From TMED27 sp964350435 (GTDB lineage: Bacteria > Pseudomonadota > Alphaproteobacteria > Micavibrionales > Micavibrionaceae): a stretch of 64,000 nucleotides of DNA. A program made the translations under genes and the position numbers. The DNA lies in the NCBI GenBank assembly GCA_964350435.1, contig CAYGJS010000003.1, positions 42,192 through 106,191 on the forward strand, in the 5' to 3' direction. The notes beneath the pieces were generated by a model. The model ran no database searches. It was given only the letters and a program-made list of their open reading frames with translations, and had not been told where the DNA came from. Position 1 is the stretch's first letter; each line of letters starts with the position of its first letter. Positions 49,282 to 58,290 of this stretch are shown one piece after another.

Positions 49282-50374
49282 TAATGAAAGAGCAAAAATT
49301 GCATTCTTCTTACCCGGGCTGAATGATGGCGGGGCGGAGCGTGTATTTGTCAATTTGTCTAAAGCATTTGCTCAGAGCGGATATGAGGTTGAGATTTTAT
49401 TGCTTATTCGGCAGGGGCCTTATTTGTCGGAGATCCCTTCGGGTATAAAGATTGTTGAACTGGACCTTCGTGGTTTTAAGGCTTTTTGGTTGTTAATGAA
49501 ATATGTACTTCAGCATAGGCCGCGCGTCATTATTTCCGCGTTGCCTGCGGCGAATATTTTGGCGTCCACTTTGAGAGTTATATTTAAAGATGTTCGTGTG
49601 GTGGTGACTGAGCACGCTTTTTTCAGTGTTTATAGGCGGATAGCGTATCATTGGAAAACGCGGATGCGTAACCGCATAATGAGGCAAGTTTTGAGGTTTT
49701 CGGATCGATATGTGGCCGTCTCAAACGGTGCTGCGGATGATTTGGCCTCTGAAACGGGGATTCCGAGAGATCAGATAGATGTGATTTATAATCCTCTGGA
49801 TCTTGACGATATTGACGTTAAGGCGAGCGAGGAGGTCGGGCATCCTTGGCTGAAAAATAAAGATATACCTGTCATTCTTTCTGCCGGGCGGTTGCAGGCA
49901 CCAAAGGATTTTTCAACGCTTTTTAAGGCGGTTAAAGAGATATCTGATCTGCGGTTGATTATATTGGGGCGGGGGGCTTTGGAGGGAAGTTTAAAAGCGG
50001 AGGTTGAGGCTTTGGGGATTTCTGATCGTGTTGATTTTGCTGGATTTGTGATTAATCCTTATGCCTATATGAGTAAGGTGGATATTTTTGTTTTATCGTC
50101 GCATTATGAGGGGTTTGGGTATGTTCTGGTCGAGGCTATGGCTTGTGGTACCCCTGTGCTGTCAAGCGATTGTCCTGGCGGGCCGACGGAAATTCTGGAA
50201 GGGGGAGTGTATGGTACACTGGTTCCCGTCGGTGATGTAGAGGCAATGGTTCAAGGCATTCGAGCGGGGCTCAGCGCTCCGGTTTCTTCGGAAGTTTTAA
50301 AAAAGCGTGCAAAGGATTTTGCTTTGGAGAAAATCGTGTCACAATACGAAAAAATTATTCAGGAATGTTTATAA
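49268..50374 (+). CDS. Glycosyltransferase family 4
   Basis: GT-B glycosyltransferase. The GTG at 49268 has GGGAG 7 bp upstream and yields the family N-terminus KIAFFLPGLNDGGAERVFVNL; ATGs further upstream lie inside the flippase gene. The donor-binding half shows VILSAGRLQAPKDFSTLFKA, LIILGRGALEGSLKAEVEALG, and SSHYEGFGYVLVEAMACGTPV with CPGGPTEIL (EX7E motif). Length is 368 residues. Probably adds a sugar to the repeat unit exported by the flippase. Confidence 0.9.
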   Translation: MGLDNNERAKIAFFLPGLNDGGAERVFVNLSKAFAQSGYEVEILLLIRQGPYLSEIPSGIKIVELDLRGFKAFWLLMKYVLQHRPRVIISALPAANILASTLRVIFKDVRVVVTEHAFFSVYRRIAYHWKTRMRNRIMRQVLRFSDRYVAVSNGAADDLASETGIPRDQIDVIYNPLDLDDIDVKASEEVGHPWLKNKDIPVILSAGRLQAPKDFSTLFKAVKEISDLRLIILGRGALEGSLKAEVEALGISDRVDFAGFVINPYAYMSKVDIFVLSSHYEGFGYVLVEAMACGTPVLSSDCPGGPTEILEGGVYGTLVPVGDVEAMVQGIRAGLSAPVSSEVLKKRAKDFALEKIVSQYEKIIQECL

Positions 50375-50386
50375 GAAAGTGCGTTA

Positions 50387-51421
50387 ATGTTTAAAGATCA
50401 TTTAAAATATTTGCGGTGTCCTGTTACGGGGTCTGAATTGACTTTGAGTGTGGAGCAGGAAGAGAGCGGACAGGTTAAAACCGGCGTTTTGAAGAATAAT
50501 GACGGTTCTTGTGAATACCCCATTAAAGGATTTATTCCCCGGTTTGTGCCAGAGAGTAATTATGCGGATAATTTTGGCCTTGAGTGGAAGACGCATTCCC
50601 GTACGCAGTATGACAGCACATCAGGGCTACCGTTATCGGAAACCCGATTTTTTGAGGCAACTAAATGGCCGAGGGATTTGAAGGGAGAAATTATTCTTGA
50701 ATGCGGTTCTGGTTCAGGCCGTTTTACGGAGTGGGCACTTTCGACCGGTGCTATGGTGGTGTCTTTGGATTTTTCGGCTGCTGTTGAGGCTAACTTTGAA
50801 TCGAATGGGCAGAACCCGAATTTGCTGCTGGTGCAGGCTAGTATTTATGAGATGCCTTTTGAAAAAGAATTTGCCGATAAGGTTTTCTGTTTTGGCGTGA
50901 TCCAGCATACGCCGGATGCGAAGAAGACCTTTATGGCCTTGCTTGAGCCATTAAAGCCCGGCGGACATTTGGCAACTGATATTTACCGCCTATCATTGCG
51001 GACGGTGATTGGAACGCGGGCAATGTTCCGCGTCTTTACCAGTCGTATGGAGCACAATAAACTTCATAAATTTGTGCATTCCTATGTTGATTTCTGGTGG
51101 CCGGTGGTGCGTTTGCTTCGTAAGGTGCCTAATGATTGGGGCGTTATCTTTACGCGCAAGGCACTGAATATTGCGGATCATGCTCATGCGGGACTGAAAG
51201 GTGCGCCGGATGAACAACTTAAAGAATGGGCTTATTTGAATACGTATGACCGGATGAGCGCGCGGTATGAAAATTCCCAGACTTTGGGGGTGTTTAGAAA
51301 ATGGCATGAAGAGGCGGGACTGCAAAATATTGAAGTTCATCCCGGGTATAATGGCATTGAAGGGCGGGGGCAAAAAAAAGCTGCTTCAATGCTCGTAAAA
51401 AATCAGGAGAAGGCCGCATGA
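50387..51421 (+). CDS. Class I methyltransferase with Trm112-like N-terminus
   Basis: The N-terminal about 50 residues (KYLRCPVTGSELTL and later YPIKGFIPRFV) resemble the Trm112/YcaR zinc-ribbon-like domain often fused to methyltransferases, here with a single cysteine visible, so zinc binding is doubtful. The SAM domain has ILECGSGSGRFTEWAL (motif I), VVSLDFSAAVEANF and FCFGVIQHTPDAKKTF (motif IV). Length is 344 residues. It overlaps the next methyltransferase by 4 bp. Substrate is probably a glycan or lipid intermediate. Confidence 0.82.
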   Translation: MFKDHLKYLRCPVTGSELTLSVEQEESGQVKTGVLKNNDGSCEYPIKGFIPRFVPESNYADNFGLEWKTHSRTQYDSTSGLPLSETRFFEATKWPRDLKGEIILECGSGSGRFTEWALSTGAMVVSLDFSAAVEANFESNGQNPNLLLVQASIYEMPFEKEFADKVFCFGVIQHTPDAKKTFMALLEPLKPGGHLATDIYRLSLRTVIGTRAMFRVFTSRMEHNKLHKFVHSYVDFWWPVVRLLRKVPNDWGVIFTRKALNIADHAHAGLKGAPDEQLKEWAYLNTYDRMSARYENSQTLGVFRKWHEEAGLQNIEVHPGYNGIEGRGQKKAASMLVKNQEKAA

Positions 51422-52146
51422 AAATTCTGCTTTCATTTTTTCGTGGCCTTAAGGCAAAGCTCTGGGCTTTATCTCTGAAAGGTAAAAACCCCGAAGATAT
51501 TTTCACTGCTATTTATCAAAAGAATAAGTGGCAGGATGGAGAAAGTGTTTCGGGGCCAGGTTCTACACTTGACGAAACGGCTCACTTGCGTCCTGCGCTT
51601 GAGAAGCTTTTTAAGGAGCGCGCTATTAATACTATTATTGATGTGCCGTGCGGGGATTTTAATTGGTTTCGGGAGATGTCTTATGCTTTCGAACATTATA
51701 TCGGTTACGATATTGTGGAACCGTTGATCGAAAAAAATCGTGAAAATTACGGCTCTGACAGTTATAAATTTGAAAAAAAGGATTGTCTGAGTGAGCCTCT
51801 GGTTGCGGCTGATTTACTGTTTTGCCGGGATTTATTGCTGCATCTTGCGACGGCGGATATCTTTAGGTTCTTTCAAAACTTCCTTCGGGCTGACATTCCC
51901 TTGCTTTTGATTTCTCATGCGATTGGCGTTGAGAATAAAGAGATTGTAACGGGGCAGGGGCGCCTTGTAAATTTAACGGACGCGCCCTTTAATTTGCCGG
52001 AGCCGGAAGTCATTATCATGGAAAACTCTGCTGTATTTGACGGAAAATATAAAGATATCCGCTGTATGGCACTTTGGACAAAAGAGTCCATTGCCGAAGC
52101 CTTGGCAGAAAACACTCATTTTAACGCTTTAAAGAAAGCCGCATAA
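51418..52146 (+). CDS. Class I SAM-dependent methyltransferase
   Basis: Second methyltransferase of the pair. Motif I reads TIIDVPCGDFNWFREM, followed by YIGYDIVEPLIEKN and LLFCRDLLLHLATADIFRFF, a pattern found in bacterial methyltransferases near glycan genes. Length is 242 residues. The start overlaps the previous stop (ATGA), and the next gene begins 3 bp later, so 50387-53130 form one translationally linked unit. Confidence 0.8.
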   Translation: MKILLSFFRGLKAKLWALSLKGKNPEDIFTAIYQKNKWQDGESVSGPGSTLDETAHLRPALEKLFKERAINTIIDVPCGDFNWFREMSYAFEHYIGYDIVEPLIEKNRENYGSDSYKFEKKDCLSEPLVAADLLFCRDLLLHLATADIFRFFQNFLRADIPLLLISHAIGVENKEIVTGQGRLVNLTDAPFNLPEPEVIIMENSAVFDGKYKDIRCMALWTKESIAEALAENTHFNALKKAA

Positions 52147-52149
52147 ACA

Positions 52150-53130
52150 ATGTCAGCTTTGTCGAAAGTTAAACGGATTCCGCAATTCTTGACTGACCCA
52201 GATTTTCGGAAAGATGTCCTGCGCCGTCGTCTTTTATATCCGTTGCTTGTAGGGTTTATTCGTCGATTTTTTCCTAACATCAAATACTTTACAGTTGATG
52301 ACGGTCAAAGTTTATTCACTTCTAAAATGCACGACCGGGGGACGTCTTGGTCCTTGCTGGTTTCCGGTCATTTGGATAAGGATCATTTTCACACCTCTCT
52401 GGCGTTGGCTGAAAAAGAGGGGCGTCTTAAAAAGAACGGGAATAATATTTTTGTTGATGCGGGCGGGAATATCGGAACGCATACGATTTATGCTTTGCGC
52501 TCAGGGTATTTTGATACAGTTATTGCTATTGAGCCTCATCCTGAGAGCTTTAAACTTCTGGAGCAGAATATTGCGGCAAATGGTTTTTCTGATCGGTGCC
52601 GGTTATTTCAATGTGCGCTTGGGAACGTAGCGGGCGAGGTTGATTTTGAAGTGGACGAGGAGCATTCGGGCGATCATCGGGTTAAGGTTGAAGGGCAGGG
52701 GTTAGTTCAATGCAGTGCCAGCGGGCTGAGAAATGAGTCGGCGCGTTCTGTCATTAAAGTGCCGATGCGGACTTTGGATGAGGTTATGGCGGAGTCTAAG
52801 GTTTCTAAATTTGATAATGTGTTTGTGTCGATTGATGTGCAGGGGTTTGAAGGACATATCTTGGATGGAGCGCATAAGATGATTAAGGGTGGTGCGGTTT
52901 TTTGTATTGAGTTCTGGCCTTACGGTTTGAACTATGCAGGCGCGGCGGAGTATTTAAACCGTATTATTAAAGATAATTTTTCTTATTATTATGATGTGCG
53001 GGATGCTCTTGATTCCTCGCCGATTGCGGCAGCAGATATTCAAAAGTCTTATGAGCGTTATCAGGCTTTAAAGTTTACGGATTTGCTTTTGGTGCAGGAT
53101 CGTCCTAAGGCTTCTAAAAAAGTGGCCTAG
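52150..53130 (+). CDS. FkbM-family methyltransferase
   Basis: FkbM methyltransferase, the second in this region. Motif I is IFVDAGGNIGTHTIYAL, then VIAIEPHPESFKLLEQNIAANG, and the family end FVSIDVQGFEGHILDGA with VFCIEFWPYG. An N-terminal hydrophobic patch (YPLLVGFIRRFFPNIKYF) precedes the domain. Length is 326 residues. Its last 4 bp overlap the 3' end of the convergent sulfotransferase gene. Confidence 0.85.
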   Translation: MSALSKVKRIPQFLTDPDFRKDVLRRRLLYPLLVGFIRRFFPNIKYFTVDDGQSLFTSKMHDRGTSWSLLVSGHLDKDHFHTSLALAEKEGRLKKNGNNIFVDAGGNIGTHTIYALRSGYFDTVIAIEPHPESFKLLEQNIAANGFSDRCRLFQCALGNVAGEVDFEVDEEHSGDHRVKVEGQGLVQCSASGLRNESARSVIKVPMRTLDEVMAESKVSKFDNVFVSIDVQGFEGHILDGAHKMIKGGAVFCIEFWPYGLNYAGAAEYLNRIIKDNFSYYYDVRDALDSSPIAAADIQKSYERYQALKFTDLLLVQDRPKASKKVA

Positions 53131-53885
53131 AAATGGTATTTAAATAGTTTCAAGTCTTTCGCGTATCTTTTTGCAATTTCCTCTTTCGCTGTGTCGCTAT
53201 AGACATCTTTGTAGCTTTTATTCGCTTCAGATTTGAAGCCTTTATGGGGCAGGGGCGTGTGCTGGATCCCGATTTTTTTGCAAATGGTTTCCCAATCTTT
53301 ATCTAGGTTTTCGTATTGGCCGACAAAGTCGCAAATTGCGTTATCTTTGTTGTTGTATAAGAACTCATGTTGGGAGAGCCAATGCCGGTCGGCGAAGCTA
53401 TCGCTTCCTTCTTCTGTGTTGAGCCATACGGCGAATTCATTAAAAGACATTCCCGGTTTCAGATTTTTGTAAAAACTCATGATACGCGCTTGTTTTCCCG
53501 GAACAGCATCCAGAACTTTGCTATTATAGCAAGATAAGGCGCGGGCATAGGGGTTGCGGGTAAAGGAAAAGGTGAAGTAATCGGGGTAATTTTCAAGGAT
53601 TTTCTTGAAATCTGCGGCGGTTTCAAACCAATCGGCTTCATAGTTTTCTTGTTCTTTTTCGAAAAGTTTCATGAAGCTGCGCGTTGCTGTTTTTGGGATG
53701 CCTATATAGATGAATTTATGTTTGTGAGAAATGACGGTGAGGCAGGTCAGATCTTTTTTGGCTTTGATGCCCAGAAGTTTTACGCCATGCATAAAGGCGT
53801 AGTTAAAAGCGTTTACGGTATAGAATCCTATTTTTCCCTGATGTGAAATCCAGTAATAGATTTTTCGGATCGGTTTTGGAAGCAT
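53127..53885 (-). CDS. Sulfotransferase family 2 protein
   Basis: Second PAPS-dependent sulfotransferase in the region. The phosphosulfate loop is FIYIGIPKTATRSFMKLF (about residues 58-75), and the 3'-phosphate site is FSFTRNPYARALSCYNSKV (about 105-123). The C-terminal half has FVGQYENLDKDWETICKKIG, typical of Sulfotransfer_2. Length is 252 residues. Its ATG follows the asnB stop directly (53885/53886), so asnB and this gene are one transcript. Confidence 0.85.
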   Translation of the reverse strand: MLPKPIRKIYYWISHQGKIGFYTVNAFNYAFMHGVKLLGIKAKKDLTCLTVISHKHKFIYIGIPKTATRSFMKLFEKEQENYEADWFETAADFKKILENYPDYFTFSFTRNPYARALSCYNSKVLDAVPGKQARIMSFYKNLKPGMSFNEFAVWLNTEEGSDSFADRHWLSQHEFLYNNKDNAICDFVGQYENLDKDWETICKKIGIQHTPLPHKGFKSEANKSYKDVYSDTAKEEIAKRYAKDLKLFKYHF

Positions 53886-55679
53886 TTACATCCATTCCTT
53901 ATGCCAAGATTGGTACATGAGGATTGTCCAAAGGAGGTGGCCATAATCTTTGTTGCCGCTTTGGTGCTCATCCCAAATTTTACGTGTTTTAGCCATGTTC
54001 AAGAGCTCATTATCTTGTTTTATCATCTCGTGTGCCCAGTCTTTTAAAGGGCCGCGCAGCCATTCCTGATGCGGGATGGAAAACCCTTGTTTGGGGCGAT
54101 TAATGAGATGTTCGGGCAGGTATCGTCCTAGAAGGGATTTGAGGAGAGACTTTTGGCGGCGTATGTGTAGGGGGAGGGTCCAGGCGAATTCTATGATGTT
54201 TTTGTCGAGTAGGGGGGAGCGAACCTCTAGGGATACGGCCATGGAGACCCTGTCGACTTTTGTGAGAACGTCCCCGGGTAGGAACATGGTGCTGTCATAT
54301 GCCATTAAGCCGCCGTTCATTTTATCGATGGGGAGGGGCAAGGGGCTGGGCACGAAATTTAACAGGTTTTCAGTTTGCCAATAACTGTGCAGTGCAGCGT
54401 ATTGTTCTTGTGGGCTTCCGGCTTTTAGAATTGAGGCAATTTTGCGGATTTGTGGTGAGAGCGGTCGGGCGGAGAGCAGGGTGCCGGCAAGGTTGCGCAA
54501 GGGTAGGGCGCGCAGTTTCCTGGCGCGTTCATACCAGCTATAGCCGCCGAAGCTTTCATCGCCGCCATCGCCGCTTAAGGCTACGGTCATGTTTTGTCGT
54601 GCCAGGCGGCAGACATGGTATGTGGGGATTGCTGAAGGGTCGGCAAAGGGTTCGTCAAAAATTTTAGGCAGGATATTGATGGTATCCAGTGCTTCGTTTG
54701 CTTTCACAGTGACTTCTGTGTGCTCCGTTCCTAGGTAATCGGCGATTTGGCGCGCGTAGGTGGCTTCGTTGTATTTTTTATCTTCAAAGGCGATTGTGAA
54801 GGTGCTGGTTTTTTGATGTTGCTGCATCATGGCGACTATAAGTGAGGAATCTACGCCCCCTGAAAGGAAGGCACCCAGAGGGACATCGGTCATCAATCGT
54901 TTTTCTGTTGCGTTTTTCAGGAGAGCGTTTAGAGCGTTTTCTGCATTTTCTTTACTGCCGTTAAAGCTTGGCGGCGCGTTTGTTATATCAGTCAGTGACC
55001 AATAGGCTTTGATCTCGGTTTTATTGGGGGTGCCTATATTTACGGTCAGCATGTGTCCGGGCGGAAGTTTTTGAAATCCTTCAAAGATGCAATAGGGATC
55101 GGGCACGTAGCGCCATTGAAAATACAGGGCGGCAACATCGCGATTTAGAGCTGGTTTTTTGTTAAGAGCAGGGAGGATGGCTTTTATTTCTGAGGCAAAA
55201 TAAAAGCCGTTACTGTCATGACCGTAATAGAGAGGTTTTTTTCCTATTCGGTCGCGTGCCAGGTGGAGGAGGTTTTGTTTTTTGTCGTATACGGCGAAAG
55301 CGAACATTCCGTTCAGGGCGGTCAGTGCCTCATTTATTCCCCATATTTCCAGTGCGGCGAGGATCGTTTCCGTATCTGTGTTGCCTTTGAATCTATAATT
55401 ATTGTTCTCCAGTTTGAGGCGCAGGGCCTGGTAGTTATAAATTTCTCCGTTAAATGTGATGACATAGCGACCGGAGTTAGAGGTCATAGGTTGTTTGCCG
55501 TTTTCGGAAAGGTCAATGATTGAAAGTCGGTTGTGATTCAGGGAGAGAGTTTTGCAGTCGCTTGTCCATGATCCTGACATATCCGGTCCGCGATGGGTGA
55601 GGGGGGTCAGCATTTTTTGTGCTTTGCCGCCTATATCTAGATTTTTGTTTTTACTGATAAGACCAGAGACGCCGCACAT
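53886..55679 (-). CDS. asnB: Asparagine synthase (glutamine-hydrolysing)
   Basis: AsnB-type amidotransferase. The N-terminal class II glutaminase domain starts with the catalytic Cys2 (MCGVSGLI) and contains THRGPDMSGSW and FNGEIYNYQALR. The C-terminal synthetase domain has the PP-loop FLSGGVDSSLIVAMM, ALSGDGGDESFGGYSWY and EVRSPLLDKNIIEFAW. Length is 597 residues. In surface-glycan loci such proteins often amidate sugar acids rather than make asparagine; that role is likely but not shown. The gene is divergent from the outer-membrane barrel gene. Confidence 0.92.
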   Translation of the reverse strand: MCGVSGLISKNKNLDIGGKAQKMLTPLTHRGPDMSGSWTSDCKTLSLNHNRLSIIDLSENGKQPMTSNSGRYVITFNGEIYNYQALRLKLENNNYRFKGNTDTETILAALEIWGINEALTALNGMFAFAVYDKKQNLLHLARDRIGKKPLYYGHDSNGFYFASEIKAILPALNKKPALNRDVAALYFQWRYVPDPYCIFEGFQKLPPGHMLTVNIGTPNKTEIKAYWSLTDITNAPPSFNGSKENAENALNALLKNATEKRLMTDVPLGAFLSGGVDSSLIVAMMQQHQKTSTFTIAFEDKKYNEATYARQIADYLGTEHTEVTVKANEALDTINILPKIFDEPFADPSAIPTYHVCRLARQNMTVALSGDGGDESFGGYSWYERARKLRALPLRNLAGTLLSARPLSPQIRKIASILKAGSPQEQYAALHSYWQTENLLNFVPSPLPLPIDKMNGGLMAYDSTMFLPGDVLTKVDRVSMAVSLEVRSPLLDKNIIEFAWTLPLHIRRQKSLLKSLLGRYLPEHLINRPKQGFSIPHQEWLRGPLKDWAHEMIKQDNELLNMAKTRKIWDEHQSGNKDYGHLLWTILMYQSWHKEWM

Positions 55680-55772
55680 TTGGTAGATTTATTTCTTTTT
55701 CTAAGGTGTTATTTACTATAGACTATACAAAAGTTTCCTGCGTATCCAATCCTTTACAAACTTCATCAACTT

Positions 55773-57077
55773 ATGATTTTTTCCGTGCCTTTTCGGTATT
55801 TATTTTTGTCAGTCTTCATTTTGTCTTTTGTGCCCGCAGCTTTGAGGGCGCAGGAGTTGCAGAGTCGTGTCTTCGGGTTTGATGACGAGCTTGTCATAGG
55901 GGATATCAAGTTTAACCCTTTTAATTACATTCCGCCGCCGATGCATTGGGGGTCGTTTAAAGTTTCGCCTAAGCTGGATTTAGAACAGAAATATACAGAT
56001 AATGTGCTGGCGACGGAAACGCAGCAACAATCTGATTTTGTAACGCGTGTCATTCCCTCGGTAAAGGTGAGTAAAGAACTGGGGCGTCATAAAGCCGGTT
56101 TTCAGGGGCGGGCGAGTCTGCAAAAAGCCTGGGAGCAGACTTCGGAAGATATACATGATTTTTATCTGGGTGGGGCAGCCCTTTTGGAAGGCACTCATAG
56201 TTTAAAGTTTCCGGTTTTTGCGAGTTATCAGTTGGAGCATACCGCAAGGGAAAACCAGCGGGTTGATTACTCCGAATTGACCGTTCATCCGGTTGAGAGC
56301 ACTTTGGGGCAGGTGCAGGCCGGGTTTGTGTTGAAGCCCAATCGTTTATCTTTGCAGATGTTGGGAACCTATCAGCAGCGTCGTTATAAGAATGATAGTT
56401 TTATAGCGGGGGGCGAGGCTGTTTTTGATGACAGAGATTTTGATACTTTAAAGCTTGATGCTGAGATTGCTTATGAGGCTCAGGCTAATTGGAGGCCTTT
56501 TATCAAGTTCACGGGGGGGCGGGATGCGTATTTGCGGCGCAGTTACCTCACTGCGTCAAACTCTTATAGCGGTCTTGAGAGAAGTAATGATTTAAAGCGC
56601 GTTTTGATTGGTAGTGATTTTAATTATAAGGGTTTGGTTTACGGTGAATTCGGTGTCGGTTTGGAGAACAGAAATTATGATAACCCTCTTATTGAATCTG
56701 TCTCTATAGTGTCTGTTTCCAATAAGATTAATTGGGAACCGATTGAGAAGGCGAAGCTGACTCTTAATCTTTTTCAGGGAACCTCTGAAGATAATATTAT
56801 AAGCGCGGGTATCAAGAAATCTGTGGCCGGTTTGCTTATGGATTATGAACTGCAGCACGATTTGTTTTTACGCGGTAATTTATTATACCAAAATGAGAAC
56901 TTTGTTGATTCAACGCGGGTTGATAAGACATATGGTGCTGGTGTTGAACTTAAGTATTTTCTTACACCCAATTTTCATTTGGGGGGTGGGTATAATTATG
57001 GTATGCGCGATAGCAATCAGGCTGGGTCTAGCTATAATCAAAACAGTTTCATATTTAAAGTGACAGGGGCATTTTAA
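55773..57077 (+). CDS. Outer-membrane beta-barrel protein (BBP2-like)
   Basis: Probable outer-membrane barrel of the type found in exopolysaccharide loci (PF10082-like). A signal peptide (MIFSVPFRYLFLSVFILSF, cleaved after about ALRAQ) is followed by alternating amphipathic strands such as KVSPKLDLEQKYTDNVLAT and GRHKAGFQGRASLQKAWEQ. The C-terminal residue is phenylalanine (FIFKVTGAF), as needed for barrel assembly. Length is 434 residues. It may help export or anchor the glycan made by neighbouring genes. It could instead be a general porin-like protein. Confidence 0.8.
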   Translation: MIFSVPFRYLFLSVFILSFVPAALRAQELQSRVFGFDDELVIGDIKFNPFNYIPPPMHWGSFKVSPKLDLEQKYTDNVLATETQQQSDFVTRVIPSVKVSKELGRHKAGFQGRASLQKAWEQTSEDIHDFYLGGAALLEGTHSLKFPVFASYQLEHTARENQRVDYSELTVHPVESTLGQVQAGFVLKPNRLSLQMLGTYQQRRYKNDSFIAGGEAVFDDRDFDTLKLDAEIAYEAQANWRPFIKFTGGRDAYLRRSYLTASNSYSGLERSNDLKRVLIGSDFNYKGLVYGEFGVGLENRNYDNPLIESVSIVSVSNKINWEPIEKAKLTLNLFQGTSEDNIISAGIKKSVAGLLMDYELQHDLFLRGNLLYQNENFVDSTRVDKTYGAGVELKYFLTPNFHLGGGYNYGMRDSNQAGSSYNQNSFIFKVTGAF

Positions 57078-57094
57078 TTAGGGCACCGCCCTAA
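57078..57094 (+). terminator. Hairpin after the outer-membrane barrel gene
   Basis: TTAGGGC-ACC-GCCCTAA is a perfect 7-bp stem immediately after the stop codon. An AT-rich inverted repeat follows (57100-57128), but no clean T-run, so intrinsic termination is possible but weak. A further short palindrome GCAAGC-TGC-GCTTGC lies at 57161-57175 in the 168-bp gap before pseB. Confidence 0.4.
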
Positions 57095-57245
57095 ATGTGA
57101 TAATATATATTATGGAAAATAATATATTGCGTTCTTGAGGGGGCAATCGTTATTCTTTATGCAAGCTGCGCTTGCTTCACGCGCAAATATGGGCTATCCG
57201 AGTACCTTAATGTTTGATTTGTTATCATTGTAAAGGTATTTGCTC

Positions 57246-58280
57246 TTGGCTATTCGTGATTTTTTATCATCATCTGTCGATCTCAACGGTAAAACCATTC
57301 TCGTGACTGGCGGTACAGGCTCGTTTGGTAAGCATTTCGTGCAGACCGTGCTTGAGCGCTACAAGCCTAAAAAGCTTATTATTTTCTCTCGTGATGAGCT
57401 TAAGCAGTATGAAATGGCGCAGCAGTTCAATGAAACGCATCATGATTGCATTCGATATTTTATTGGTGATGTGCGCGATTATCGTCGTCTGCGTATGGCA
57501 ATGCGTGAGGTTGATCTAGTGGTGCATGCGGCGGCGCTTAAGCATGTACCTGCTGCGGAATACAATCCTATGGAGTGCATTCGCACCAATGTTGATGGCG
57601 CAGAGAATGTAGTGAATGCGGCGCTTGATTGCGGCGTTGCCAAGGTTTTGGCATTGTCTACGGATAAGGCTGCCAACCCTATCAATCTTTATGGCGCCAG
57701 TAAGCTGGCCTCGGACAAGATTTTTGTGGCGGCCAATAGCATGAGCGGCTCTATTGGCACACGATTTTCCGTAGTTCGGTATGGGAATGTTTTGGGCTCG
57801 CGCGGCTCTGTTATTCCATTCTTCGAGAAGCTTGTACGTGAGGGCGCAAAAGAAATTCCGATTACCGATCCGCGCATGACCCGCTTTTGGATTACGCTTC
57901 AGCAGGGCGTGGATTTTGTGCTTTCTTCTATTGATCTTATGGATGGTGGGGAGATTTTTGTACCGCGTATCCCCAGCATGAAAATGACGGATATGGCCAA
58001 TGTTATTGCCCCGGGTTTGCCGCACATCAATGTGGGAATTCGGCCGGGTGAGAAATTGCATGAAATTATGGTTCCCGAAGATGATGGCCGCAATACGATT
58101 GCGCTTGAGGATCGGTATGTGATTGAGCCTGTTTTTGCGTCGTGGAAGCGAAATCCTAAATATGATGTTAGCCATAAGGTGCCTGAAGGGTTTTCCTATT
58201 CCAGTGATAATAATGATGAGTGGCTGGATGAGGCAGGTTTGCTTGCTTTGCTGGAATATACCAAGGCTGAAGCAGCTTAA
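57246..58280 (+). CDS. pseB: UDP-N-acetylglucosamine 4,6-dehydratase (inverting)
   Basis: First enzyme of pseudaminic acid synthesis, which makes UDP-4-keto-6-deoxy-L-AltNAc from UDP-GlcNAc. The NAD-binding GGTGSFGKHFVQTVL is near the N-terminus. SRDELKQYEMAQ, AAALKHVPAAEYNPMECIRTNV and STDKAANPINLYGASKL (with the K of the altered SYK triad) are PseB signatures. The TTG at 57246 has AAAGG 9 bp upstream; TTG 57240 is the alternative. Length is about 344 residues. pseC begins 10 bp later. Confidence 0.92.
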   Translation: MAIRDFLSSSVDLNGKTILVTGGTGSFGKHFVQTVLERYKPKKLIIFSRDELKQYEMAQQFNETHHDCIRYFIGDVRDYRRLRMAMREVDLVVHAAALKHVPAAEYNPMECIRTNVDGAENVVNAALDCGVAKVLALSTDKAANPINLYGASKLASDKIFVAANSMSGSIGTRFSVVRYGNVLGSRGSVIPFFEKLVREGAKEIPITDPRMTRFWITLQQGVDFVLSSIDLMDGGEIFVPRIPSMKMTDMANVIAPGLPHINVGIRPGEKLHEIMVPEDDGRNTIALEDRYVIEPVFASWKRNPKYDVSHKVPEGFSYSSDNNDEWLDEAGLLALLEYTKAEAA

Positions 58281-58290
58281 GGGGTTTTGT

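Noticed and set aside
57161..57175. Short perfect palindrome GCAAGC-TGC-GCTTGC before pseB
   Set aside because: No T-run follows and it is not close to a promoter, so I could not assign it as a terminator or operator.
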